Source: Clostridia bacterium
GTDB taxonomy: Bacteria; Bacillota; Clostridia; Christensenellales; Aristaeellaceae
Length of the DNA stretch: 12,521 bases
Direction of reading: 5' to 3'
NCBI GenBank assembly: GCA_017551645.1
Contig: JAFZLE010000284.1
Span: 1 to 12,521, forward strand
Shown piece by piece: positions 1 to 7,000 of this stretch. The position numbers were made by a program, and so were the translations under genes. A model generated the notes under the pieces. It saw only the letters and a list, made by a program, of their open reading frames with translations, did no database searches and was not told the origin of the DNA. Position 1 is the first letter of the stretch. Every line of letters starts with the position of its first letter.

Positions 1-1110
1 AAGACGGTGGTCGAGAGCGGCGCGAGCATAATCTACCGCCTCGGGGAGACTTTGTACGACATGCCGGATGTTTCCAAAAATACTGCGCCTCCGGCAAGTT
101 ACGAAAAGTGGGGGCGCGTCTGCGCGCACATCGTAAAGCACTACAACGAGGGCTGGAACAAAGGCTTCAGCTATGGCATAAAGTATTGGGAGATCTGGAA
201 CGAGCCGGACGGCGACATTCGCCCCGACGGCATGCTCAACGGCTCGTTCAAAGCGCCGGCATCGGAGTTTTATCGCTTTTACGCGGAGGCGTCGTACACC
301 ATAAAGCAAATGTGCCCCGACATTATGGTAGGGGGCTACGCGCCATGCGCGGTGAACGATCCGGGCAGGTACGAGTTTTTCCTGGGCTTTCTGGACTATA
401 TGGACACGCATCCGCATGCGTTTGATTTTATGTCTTTCCACGCCTACGCGGACAGCGCGGACAAGCTCAAAAAGCGGCTGAAAATGATAGACGATGCCCT
501 GCGCCCGCACGGCCTGGACAAACTGCCCCTGGTAGTGACCGAGGCGGGCTATTTCTGGGAAAACCGCATGTGGGCGGAACTGGGCAGGGACGACAACGAA
601 TACCGCATCAACGAACTGGTAGAGGATATGCGTTCCGCGCGGGCGGCCGCGTTTTACGCCTGCGCGATGTGCATATTTCAGAATTCGAATGTGATCATAA
701 ACAATTTCTACCGCACGGATTACATGACCATGTGGGAAAACCTGTTCACGGAGGCAGGTTCGCCGCGCAAGCCCTACTGGGCGATCGAGATGTTCCGCCG
801 CCTTAGAGACGCGGGTGACGCCCTTTGGTGCGAGTGCAGCGCGGACGGCGTTTACGCCCTGGCTGCCGGAAACGCGGACAGGTGCGTGCTGTATATCTCC
901 CAGTATACCGGTATAGCACGCAGATACGAGCTTAAGGCGGACGGTCTGACAGGCGAATACCGTATGCGTATACGCGCGTGCGACGACGTACGCAGCGATG
1001 AGGTGCTGGAGGAGCGCGCAGTGAGCGCGGACGGCGCGCTCAGCTGTCCGCTGTATTTAAGACCGTGCGGCGTTTACGTGATAGAGATCGAAAAAACGCC
1101 GGAAACCTGA
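1..1110 (+). CDS. Glycoside hydrolase, clan GH-A (GH39-like), 5'-truncated by window
   Basis: The reading frame is open from base 1 and has no convincing start inside the window, so the N-terminus lies upstream; about 369 residues are visible. Numbering from the GTG at 7, WEIWNEPDG (61-69) carries the expected acid/base Glu66 (codon 202-204) after a beta-strand. VVTEAGYFWEN (176-186) carries the expected nucleophile Glu179 (codon 541-543). SFHAYADS (143-150) is another conserved TIM-barrel strand end. The Asn-Glu-Pro plus Thr-Glu pair is typical of retaining clan GH-A enzymes such as GH39 beta-xylosidases. After about residue 270 the chain looks like a small beta-sandwich, as in GH39. It would hydrolyse a beta-glycoside; the exact sugar cannot be read. 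No signal peptide can be judged because the start is missing. The gene is followed after 128 nt by a propeller-type hydrolase on the same strand. Confidence 0.82.
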   Translation, partial: KTVVESGASIIYRLGETLYDMPDVSKNTAPPASYEKWGRVCAHIVKHYNEGWNKGFSYGIKYWEIWNEPDGDIRPDGMLNGSFKAPASEFYRFYAEASYTIKQMCPDIMVGGYAPCAVNDPGRYEFFLGFLDYMDTHPHAFDFMSFHAYADSADKLKKRLKMIDDALRPHGLDKLPLVVTEAGYFWENRMWAELGRDDNEYRINELVEDMRSARAAAFYACAMCIFQNSNVIINNFYRTDYMTMWENLFTEAGSPRKPYWAIEMFRRLRDAGDALWCECSADGVYALAAGNADRCVLYISQYTGIARRYELKADGLTGEYRMRIRACDDVRSDEVLEERAVSADGALSCPLYLRPCGVYVIEIEKTPET

Positions 1111-1190
1111 CGGCAGAACGGCGGCGAGACCGAAGATGCAACGGCCGGACCGTGGCTTGCGGCTAAGACTATCGAAAAAACAGAGCGACA

Positions 1191-1212
1191 GGGTATATGC
1201 GGCATAATACCC
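1191..1212. promoter_or_regulatory. Imperfect inverted repeat upstream of the propeller gene
   Basis: The arms GGGTATATGC and GCATAATACCC surround a single G. TATGC/GCATA and GGGTA/TACCC pair perfectly with one extra A in the right arm. It ends 26 nt before the start codon of the next gene, and its right arm contains CATAAT, a possible -10 hexamer with no good -35. It could be an operator or an mRNA hairpin; no known consensus is recognised. Confidence 0.35.
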
Positions 1213-1225
1213 GGTCGACTGCGTT

Positions 1226-1232
1226 GGGAGGG
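1226..1232 (+). promoter_or_regulatory. Ribosome binding site that sets the start at 1239
   Basis: GGGAGGG lies 6-7 nt before the ATG at 1239. The in-frame ATG at 1197 lies inside an inverted repeat without such a site, so 1239 is preferred. Confidence 0.8.
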
Positions 1233-1238
1233 ATTGGC

Positions 1239-2600
1239 ATGTATACAGAACTCTTCTTTGACGATTACCGCCTGCTGGGGCGCACGGGAACTGAGCGCAG
1301 ATACGGCGTGCCGGAATTGATAAACGAGTATTATGATCCAGAATACAGCACGGACTATTTTTCCCCGTGGGTTTTTGACAAAGACGGAGAAACAGTCATG
1401 ATGTATATGGGGAGAAACCGGACCACAGGCAAGTTCGCGCTCCTGGCGGCGAGTTCACCTGACGGAATAGACTTCAGCCCCCTGAAACACAACGGCACAA
1501 ACGAGGTGATGCAGCTTGCAGGGGGCGAAGAACCGCTCAGCATCCTGGAAGATGTATTCGCTCCACCGGAAGAAAAGTACAAGCTGATACTGACCAGGTA
1601 TAATCAAAAACAGTTTTACGTGCGCGCACAGGTATTATCTTCGCCTGATCTGATCACGTGGAGCAATTTCCTTGACGAGATCCCCGACTGCGGCTGCGAG
1701 CCGGTGGGCGGCGTGTTCTTCAACGCTCACAGGCAGTGCTACACCGTGCTGCGCCGCCCGACCTGGGGCAACAGATGCGTCGGCTATTGCGATACAAAGG
1801 ACTTTAAGCATTACACCGAATATGAGCTTTGCCTGCACCAGGACGCTTTGGACGGCCCTTTGGACGAGATCTACGGCATGAGCGCGTTCGGATACGCGGG
1901 TATGTATATAGGTTTTCCGCTGATCTATACGGACAACGCGCCTTCCAGAAAAGCGAAATTCGAGCCGGGCAGCATAGTCCCGCAGCTTGCGTATTCCTGG
2001 GACGGGCATCACTTTTTAAGGTCTCTCAGAACGTCCTTCCTTCCGGATTACACCGGAGAGCCGGCACTGTTCTGGCTTTCCTGCGCGCGTATGGCGGTAA
2101 ACATGGAGATATTACTGTACTGCGCGATGACACCCGAAGCCCATGGGACCGCTTTCAGAAATCATCAAAGCGGACGGATACGCATATACCGCCTTAGGGA
2201 GGATGGGCTCATCTCGCTGAATGCCGGCGCGGATGAAGCGACGGTCACTACCCGTGAATACCTTTACAAAGGCGGAGACATATGCGTGAATCTCTGTGCC
2301 GAGCAAGCGACTGTGGCCGTAATAGATACGTGCGGCGAAGATCCTGCTTCTCAGGCCTGGGGCACGGAGACGAGCGCGGCGGGTTTTGACCACGGCGATT
2401 GCCAGGAGTTCAGCGGCGACAGCACGTGCTGGAGACCGCGCTTCAAGGGCGGCAGTCTGGAGAGATTCAGGGACCGTATAATAATACTGGAGATAAAGCT
2501 TAAAAACGGCGCGCTGTACTCCGTAAGCGGAGACATGCAGCCGCTGACAAATACGCAGTCCGCAAGATACAGGGCAATGGGGATCGTTTCCGAGATATGA
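1239..2600 (+). CDS. GH32/GH43-type beta-propeller protein (putative glycoside hydrolase)
   Basis: The protein has 453 residues from the ATG at 1239, chosen because GGGAGG sits just upstream. It opens with ELFFDDYRLLGR (4-15), the Phe-Asp-Asp-Tyr strand found at the start of a broad family of five-bladed propeller proteins annotated as GH32/GH43-like. Propeller-type repeats follow: WVFDKDGETVMMYMG (44-58), AASSPDGIDFS (70-80), VLSSPDLITWS (132-142) and LAYSWDGHHFLRS (250-262). The Ser-Pro-Asp-Gly and Trp-Asp-Gly turns are typical. The last ~50 residues (RDRIIILEIKLKNGALYSVS, 411-430) match the C-terminal beta-sandwich strand (Leu-Tyr-Ser) usual in this family. There is no signal peptide, so a cytoplasmic location is likely. 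The catalytic carboxylates cannot be assigned with certainty. It follows the GH39-like gene and probably acts on the same glycan. Confidence 0.7.
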   Translation: MYTELFFDDYRLLGRTGTERRYGVPELINEYYDPEYSTDYFSPWVFDKDGETVMMYMGRNRTTGKFALLAASSPDGIDFSPLKHNGTNEVMQLAGGEEPLSILEDVFAPPEEKYKLILTRYNQKQFYVRAQVLSSPDLITWSNFLDEIPDCGCEPVGGVFFNAHRQCYTVLRRPTWGNRCVGYCDTKDFKHYTEYELCLHQDALDGPLDEIYGMSAFGYAGMYIGFPLIYTDNAPSRKAKFEPGSIVPQLAYSWDGHHFLRSLRTSFLPDYTGEPALFWLSCARMAVNMEILLYCAMTPEAHGTAFRNHQSGRIRIYRLREDGLISLNAGADEATVTTREYLYKGGDICVNLCAEQATVAVIDTCGEDPASQAWGTETSAAGFDHGDCQEFSGDSTCWRPRFKGGSLERFRDRIIILEIKLKNGALYSVSGDMQPLTNTQSARYRAMGIVSEI

Positions 2601-2631
2601 TCCGCGCGCGGTCAGGGCTTGGAAAGAACGG

Positions 2632-3861
2632 TCAGTAATTCCTCACGGTCTCCATAACGACTCTTTCCCAGTTGGTCAGGTTTTGAGGGTTATATGCCAC
2701 GGACGATATGTCTTTCAGTATAAACTCGCACGGCGTGCCGTTCTCGCGGCATATCGAAAGCGTTTCAAGTATATCTTTGCGCAGGGCGTCTTCGTCCAGC
2801 CGGTTCACGGCGACGGATGCGGGGTTGGGCTTACGGGAGAGCACATATTTATTGCCCATTTGCTCCGCGGCTTTGCGCACGTCTGCCCAGGGCGTGATGG
2901 ACAGCTTGCGAAGATTGGGAAGTTTTTCGCAGATACGTATCTTATCGTGGAGCGGCTCGCAGCAGCCGTAGTACACAAGACCGAAACCATCAAAGAACTT
3001 CCGGGCGTATTCGATCTCAAACTCATCGTGCATGGCAGGGGAGACCTGGGCGAAAACCTGGGCTGTGCCGCGCCCCCAAAGATTCCGGCGGGTCACCTTG
3101 CCGTTTTTGATCTCGCCGGGCAGGTCGTCCACATAGCCGGCGGTGCAATGCAAAACCGGGTGATACGAGTCAAGCAGACCCAGGTCTTCCAGCCGTGTGA
3201 GCAGTTCCAGACGCATATCCAGATACTTGCGCATGAACGCATGTAGCAGCTCCGGATTATCATAGAGGTCCGTATATATGGGCTCCACGCCGCGCCACAT
3301 GGACAGGTCATCCCAGGGCATGTAATATCCGGCATGGGTGTATCCGAAGACTCTTATGGGATAGATGTCGCCGAATATACCGTCCAGAAGCTCATAGCGT
3401 TGCCGGGTCAGTTCATCGTTCACGCTTATCGAAGGAACATGCAGCTTGCTTAAGGATTCCATGTCCGGGAACTGGTCTTCGTAGTGATGGGAGACTATAT
3501 TGTTGCCGGCGTCGGCTGCCAGGGTGTTTTCTTTGATCTTTATGCCGCAGTCGCCTATATTGATCACCCGGTACAGCTCATAGTACGGGGGCACGACCAT
3601 GTCTCCTCGGCAATGCTTCCAGCGATACAAAGTCCGGCGCATACTAAGTTCCACGCTGCGCAGATACGGGTCTTCGCACATGAGCGTGAGCTCACCGTCC
3701 GCGTTCAGCTGGTTCCAGGGCAGTTCGTCCAGCAGGACGACAGGGCGGATCATATTAAGCCCGTTCACGGCCCGGTACAGCTTTTCGTTATACTTTTGCC
3801 CGTCGAGGGAACCTATGGCAGCCAGTTCCCCTGCGAGGGGACGCAATATGTCTTTGTCCAT
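2632..3861 (-). CDS. URO-D/MetE-like TIM-barrel protein (putative methyltransferase-type)
   Basis: This 409-residue protein runs convergent to the upstream hydrolase genes, with only 31 nt between the stops. It resembles proteins annotated as uroporphyrinogen decarboxylase-like or cobalamin-independent methionine synthase-like, common next to glycan genes in Clostridia. Visible landmarks are a YTHAGYYMPWDDLSMWRG segment (174-191), HPVLHCTAGYVDDLPGE (234-250) with His238-Cys239, VYYGCCEPLHDKI (296-308) with Cys300-Cys301-Glu302, and NLRKLSITPWADV (316-328). His/Cys in one barrel strand and Cys in a later one is the layout of the zinc site in MetE- and MtbA-type methyltransferases, so these are candidate metal ligands. 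Full URO-D enzymes are about 350 residues and lack this Cys-Cys-Glu-Pro segment, so heme synthesis is unlikely. The substrate is unknown. The start is ATG; the upstream AGGG lies rather far (about 12 nt), so the ribosome site is weak. Confidence 0.72.
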   Translation of the reverse strand: MDKDILRPLAGELAAIGSLDGQKYNEKLYRAVNGLNMIRPVVLLDELPWNQLNADGELTLMCEDPYLRSVELSMRRTLYRWKHCRGDMVVPPYYELYRVINIGDCGIKIKENTLAADAGNNIVSHHYEDQFPDMESLSKLHVPSISVNDELTRQRYELLDGIFGDIYPIRVFGYTHAGYYMPWDDLSMWRGVEPIYTDLYDNPELLHAFMRKYLDMRLELLTRLEDLGLLDSYHPVLHCTAGYVDDLPGEIKNGKVTRRNLWGRGTAQVFAQVSPAMHDEFEIEYARKFFDGFGLVYYGCCEPLHDKIRICEKLPNLRKLSITPWADVRKAAEQMGNKYVLSRKPNPASVAVNRLDEDALRKDILETLSICRENGTPCEFILKDISSVAYNPQNLTNWERVVMETVRNY

Positions 3862-3940
3862 CCTGAGCCGATCCCTTTCCCGAACTGATATAAACGGCGG
3901 ATACTGCCGATAAGCGGTGTCTGCAAGAAAAACCGTGGGT

Positions 3941-3969
3941 ATTATACCATAACCGGCGGCAATAGAAAA
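3941..3969 (-). promoter_or_regulatory. Extended -10 promoter for the URO-D-like gene
   Basis: On the minus strand TATAAT (3946-3941) is preceded by TGG, giving a TGn extended -10. The -35 position, 17 nt upstream, reads TTTTCT and is weak, which fits an extended -10 promoter. The predicted leader is about 70 nt. The -10 is also the centre of a perfect 11-nt dyad, GGTAT-T-ATACC (3938-3948). Confidence 0.6.
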
Positions 3970-4081
3970 GCCGTTACAGCTTCCCGGTTCCTCCAGTGTT
4001 GTGATCTTAAAGCTGCTCCTCCCGCATGCTGTTCAAAAGGGACACCGGGGAAACAAAAAGGCATTGCCATAAAAAAACCGG

Positions 4082-4110
4082 GTGCAAACGAAAGCGGAAC
4101 GTGATATAAT
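4082..4110 (+). promoter_or_regulatory. Promoter for the secreted-protein gene and perhaps the genes after it
   Basis: TATAAT at 4105-4110 is preceded by TGA, an extended -10. The -35 position with a 17-nt spacer is GTGCAA (4082-4087), a partial match. The start codon lies about 150 nt downstream. Confidence 0.55.
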
Positions 4111-4261
4111 AACAGAAAGAGAACTGCCTGAAAGCTTACGCCTGCGCGAAGTGTATTCCGCGCGCGAAGCATTACGGCGCACATGCCGGGAAAAAGACCA
4201 ACCCGCCAAAATACCCGCTGCGCCGTTCCCGCTCACGGCTTTGCGAAAGGAAAGGGTCTAA

Positions 4262-5779
4262 ATGAAAAACAGTATTAAACGCCTGATCGCCTGGACGCTC
4301 GCGCTGCTTCTGTGCGCCGGTCCCGCCCTGGCGGATGAGAGCGGGAGGGATTATGCCCTCATGTCCGCTTTTAACGCGAATAAAGTGACCGCGGCGCAGA
4401 CCGCCTTCGACTGGGCAGCCTGCCGCGTGGCCGCCGCTGAAGAAATGCTGCTGCCGGAATATGTGGGCAAGGACGAAACGGCCGAGGCTATAGCTTATTG
4501 GGAAGAACAGCTCGCTTCGGGCGCGCCTCGGCTGCTCAGCCTGTCTCCCGCCGGAAACACCGCCCTGGTCGCGCTGGGTGGCTGCATTTTCGCCATGCGG
4601 GACAACGTGATAAGCCCTATACTTCCGCACTGGGAACAGGGCCTTAAAAAAGAGGAGCTCAGGCAGGAACAGCACGCAGAGGACGGGCTCCTTGCGAACC
4701 TGTTCAGCCAGGACGGCGCGGTGTGGTCCCACGACGGCCGGTACGCGGTGCTCACGAATTACGAAATGATGCAAAAAGGCCGTTCGGTCGAGCTGATACT
4801 GCTGGACGTCTTTGCCGGGGACGCGGTGTTCCTGGAGAGCTTCGATAAGAACCTGTTCACCAGGCCCGGCATGTACGGCGGCGCGGTCGCCAACGCCTGC
4901 TTCTCATCGGATGACAGCAAGCTGTATTACACGCTTTACGCCCGCGCGGAAGACCGCGACGAGCTGGTCTGGCTGTGCGAGTGCGAGCTTTCGACCATGA
5001 AGACCAGGCGCCTGAGGGGCTCGATGGTGAATGTTGACAAGGAGGACGCCTACTATCCCGGCCTGTTCATGCTGGGCGACGGCTCCCTGATCGCACTGTG
5101 CCAGCCCAATGCCGGCAAGCTCTCGAAGGGCGTGGTGCGCTTCAGGCCGACATCGGGCTTAAAGCTGCTGCAGGCGCTGGGCGGAATGCGGGAACTGTTC
5201 CGGTTCCCGGGAGGAGAAGACGTCCAGCTGTATTCCAGAAAACTGCTGTACAGCGAAAACAGCGGATGGGCTGCCGCTGTGGCAGAATTGCCGTCAGGTA
5301 TAAGAAATGTTTCGCTCACGGCAGGTTTGCGCACCCTCATCGCTTTCAAACCGGAAACACAAAGCACAAAGGAGACGCTGCAGCCGCAGGTGCTGCGCTG
5401 CCGGATCGCGGACGGCGCGCCGCAGCTGTTCATGGAACCGCTGGACGCTGACGCACTGATCAATATGGATGGCCAGGCGGTGCTTGACTGGAAGCAAAGC
5501 GTGGCGAACATACTGGACGTTTGCCTGTCTCCGGATGGGTATTACGCTCTGGCGGCGGTAAACAGCATGGCTGTCGAGCGCGCTTTGATGGATGCCGGGC
5601 TGATAGACAGGCTGTCCAACAGTGTATACCTGGTGCTTATCGACCTGGAAACACTGGAAGCGAAAACCGTAGATCAGGACTTCTATCCGCCGTATCTACC
5701 CAATACTTTTATGGAATGGAACGGCGATACGCTGCTGTATCATAACAATAACGGCACCGTGACGCTGCGCGTGCAATGA
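4262..5779 (+). CDS. Secreted propeller-like protein of unknown function
   Basis: This 505-residue protein begins with a clear Sec signal peptide: Lys at 2 and 6, Arg at 7, a hydrophobic core LIAWTLALLLCAG (8-20), and a PALA|DE cleavage site after residue 24. There is no lipobox, so it is probably released or wall-associated. The mature protein contains spaced WD40/TolB-like blade signatures: LSLSPAGNTALVALGG (92-107), AVWSHDGRYAVLTN (153-166), ACFSSDDSKLYYTLY (212-226) and VCLSPDGYYALAAVNSM (420-436). Each has a Ser-x-Asp-Gly/Ser turn followed by an aromatic-rich strand, suggesting a beta-propeller. I recognise no catalytic motif or named family. GGAAAGG precedes the ATG. A sugar kinase follows after 54 nt on the same strand, so co-transcription is possible. 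A role as extracellular binding or scaffold protein is only a guess from the fold. Confidence 0.8.
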   Translation: MKNSIKRLIAWTLALLLCAGPALADESGRDYALMSAFNANKVTAAQTAFDWAACRVAAAEEMLLPEYVGKDETAEAIAYWEEQLASGAPRLLSLSPAGNTALVALGGCIFAMRDNVISPILPHWEQGLKKEELRQEQHAEDGLLANLFSQDGAVWSHDGRYAVLTNYEMMQKGRSVELILLDVFAGDAVFLESFDKNLFTRPGMYGGAVANACFSSDDSKLYYTLYARAEDRDELVWLCECELSTMKTRRLRGSMVNVDKEDAYYPGLFMLGDGSLIALCQPNAGKLSKGVVRFRPTSGLKLLQALGGMRELFRFPGGEDVQLYSRKLLYSENSGWAAAVAELPSGIRNVSLTAGLRTLIAFKPETQSTKETLQPQVLRCRIADGAPQLFMEPLDADALINMDGQAVLDWKQSVANILDVCLSPDGYYALAAVNSMAVERALMDAGLIDRLSNSVYLVLIDLETLEAKTVDQDFYPPYLPNTFMEWNGDTLLYHNNNGTVTLRVQ

Positions 5780-5785
5780 CCGCAT

Positions 5786-5800
5786 GTCCCTTGAAGGGAC
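5786..5800. repeat. 15-nt perfect dyad between the propeller and kinase genes
   Basis: GTCCCTT-G-AAGGGAC is a perfect inverted repeat beginning 7 nt after the stop codon. As RNA it can form a 6-bp hairpin with a 3-nt loop. No T-tract follows, so it is not a standard terminator. It may be an operator or an mRNA processing element. Confidence 0.4.
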
Positions 5801-5833
5801 CGGCGATACTGAATGACACGAGGATAAGACCGG

Positions 5834-7000
5834 ATGAATCATCTGGAAAGATATGAACAGATATACGGACGCCGAGCGGAGGCGGTGTCATACTGTCCTT
5901 ACCGCGTGTCGCCGCTCGGCGCCCATATAGACCACCAGCTGGGAAAGATCAACGGTCTGGCGCTCGACAAGGGCATACATATAGCCTACAGTCCCAAACA
6001 AAACGGCATTATAGAACTGCAGTCGCTGAATTTTCCGAAGCAGGCGCAGTTTCACGTGGCGCAGATACCGGAGCACAAGGCGGGGGACTGGGCGGACCAT
6101 CTGCGGGGCGCGGCAAAAGAACTGAGCGAGAGGTATCCGCTTCAGATAGGCCTGTCAGGCGTGATAGAGGGCAGCCTGCCCATAGGAGGCCTGTCGTCTT
6201 CCGCCGCGGTGATCATAGCTTTTCTGTCTGCGCTGGCAAGGGTGAACAACATACGGCTGGAAGAATGGGAGACCATTATGATGGCCAAAGCCGCCGAGAA
6301 CAGATATGTGGGCGTAAACTGCGGAAAGATGGACCAATGCTGCGAGGTGCTGTGCCGTAAGGATCATCTGCTGTATCTGGACTGCAGGGACGACAGGTAT
6401 GAGCTGATACCGTGGACCGGCCCTGATTTCTCCGTAGCGATCTTCTTCTCGGGCCTTGAGCGAACGCTTGCCGACAGCGCATATAACCTAAGGCAGGATG
6501 AGTGCAAAGCCGCAGCTCTGAATCTGCTGGCGTATGCCGGTCTGCCTTACGGCACATTTTCCAAAACGTGCCTGAGGGACGTGCCGTATGAGGTGTACGA
6601 AGCGTACAAAGACCGCCTGCCCGAGAATTTCAGGCGCCGCGCGGCGCATTTCTACACAGAGCATAACAGGGCCGAAAAAGGGGCGGACGCCTGGAAAAAG
6701 GGTGACATGGAGACATACGGCCGCCTGGTGTTCGAAAGCGGCGAAAGCTCCATAGAAAATTATGAATGCGGCTGCCCGGAGCTTATAGCGCTGTACCGCG
6801 TCATGAGGGAGACCGACGGCATCTATGGCGGGCGCTTTTCGGGAGCGGGCTTTAAGGGCTGCTGCATGGCCCTGGTCGATCCTGCCAAAGAAGCCGGGAT
6901 ATTGGAAAAAGTCGGCAGAGCGTACCTGAAAGCCTATCCGGAACTGGAAGGGAAATACAGCGCGCATGTCTGCCGTTCCGCGGACGGGGTGAAGTTATGA
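5834..7000 (+). CDS. Galactokinase-superfamily GHMP sugar 1-kinase, galacturonokinase-like
   Basis: The protein has 388 residues, typical for galactokinases. Motif 1 is PYRVSPLGAHIDHQLGKING (22-41), the galactokinase signature region, but it reads Gly-Ala-His-Ile-Asp-His where GalK has Gly-Glu-His-Thr-Asp-Tyr. Motif 2, the ATP-phosphate loop, is SLPIGGLSSSAAV (114-126). GVNCGKMDQCCE (160-171) supplies Asp167, the equivalent of the catalytic Asp in the GalK GIMDQ segment. Motif 3 is GGRFSGAGFKGCC (332-344). The expected reaction is ATP plus sugar giving sugar 1-phosphate in the cytoplasm. The altered sugar-binding motif resembles, from memory, plant galacturonokinase, so a uronic acid is a plausible substrate; this is inference. 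A GAGG lies 10 nt before the ATG, a rather long spacing. Its stop overlaps the start of the nucleotidyltransferase gene (ATGA), so the two are probably translated together. Confidence 0.85.
   Translation: MNHLERYEQIYGRRAEAVSYCPYRVSPLGAHIDHQLGKINGLALDKGIHIAYSPKQNGIIELQSLNFPKQAQFHVAQIPEHKAGDWADHLRGAAKELSERYPLQIGLSGVIEGSLPIGGLSSSAAVIIAFLSALARVNNIRLEEWETIMMAKAAENRYVGVNCGKMDQCCEVLCRKDHLLYLDCRDDRYELIPWTGPDFSVAIFFSGLERTLADSAYNLRQDECKAAALNLLAYAGLPYGTFSKTCLRDVPYEVYEAYKDRLPENFRRRAAHFYTEHNRAEKGADAWKKGDMETYGRLVFESGESSIENYECGCPELIALYRVMRETDGIYGGRFSGAGFKGCCMALVDPAKEAGILEKVGRAYLKAYPELEGKYSAHVCRSADGVKL

Larger units (their letters stand above)
3862..4261. other. Divergent intergenic region (400 nt)
   Basis: This stretch separates the minus-strand URO-D-like gene from the plus-strand secreted-protein gene. 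I see no credible coding sequence on either strand. It holds two extended -10 promoters facing apart, one at 3941-3949 (minus) and one at 4102-4110 (plus). The plus transcript would have a leader of about 145 nt, including the GC-rich stretch 4141-4180 (GCGCGAAG...CGCGCGAAG) that can fold. No known riboswitch is recognised. Confidence 0.6.

Noticed and set aside
1197..1238. Upstream ATG for the propeller protein, adding 14 residues
   Set aside because: It lies in an inverted repeat without a ribosome site, whereas ATG 1239 has GGGAGG at good spacing and begins at the conserved first strand.
2602..2611. CCGCGCGCGG palindrome between the convergent genes as a terminator
   Set aside because: It has no loop and no T-tract; a short GC-only palindrome is expected by chance in this DNA.
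2683..3246. Plus-strand open frame of 187 codons inside the URO-D-like gene
   Set aside because: Antisense shadow of a conserved minus-strand protein, with no recognisable domain or ribosome site.
2632..3861. Annotation as heme-pathway uroporphyrinogen decarboxylase (hemE)
   Set aside because: It is longer than HemE, lacks its N-terminal Arg-rich substrate motif, carries extra Cys segments, and has no heme gene nearby.
4172..4774. Minus-strand open frame of 200 codons over the 5' part of the secreted-protein gene
   Set aside because: It is antisense to a clear signal peptide and propeller repeats, and its composition is not protein-like.
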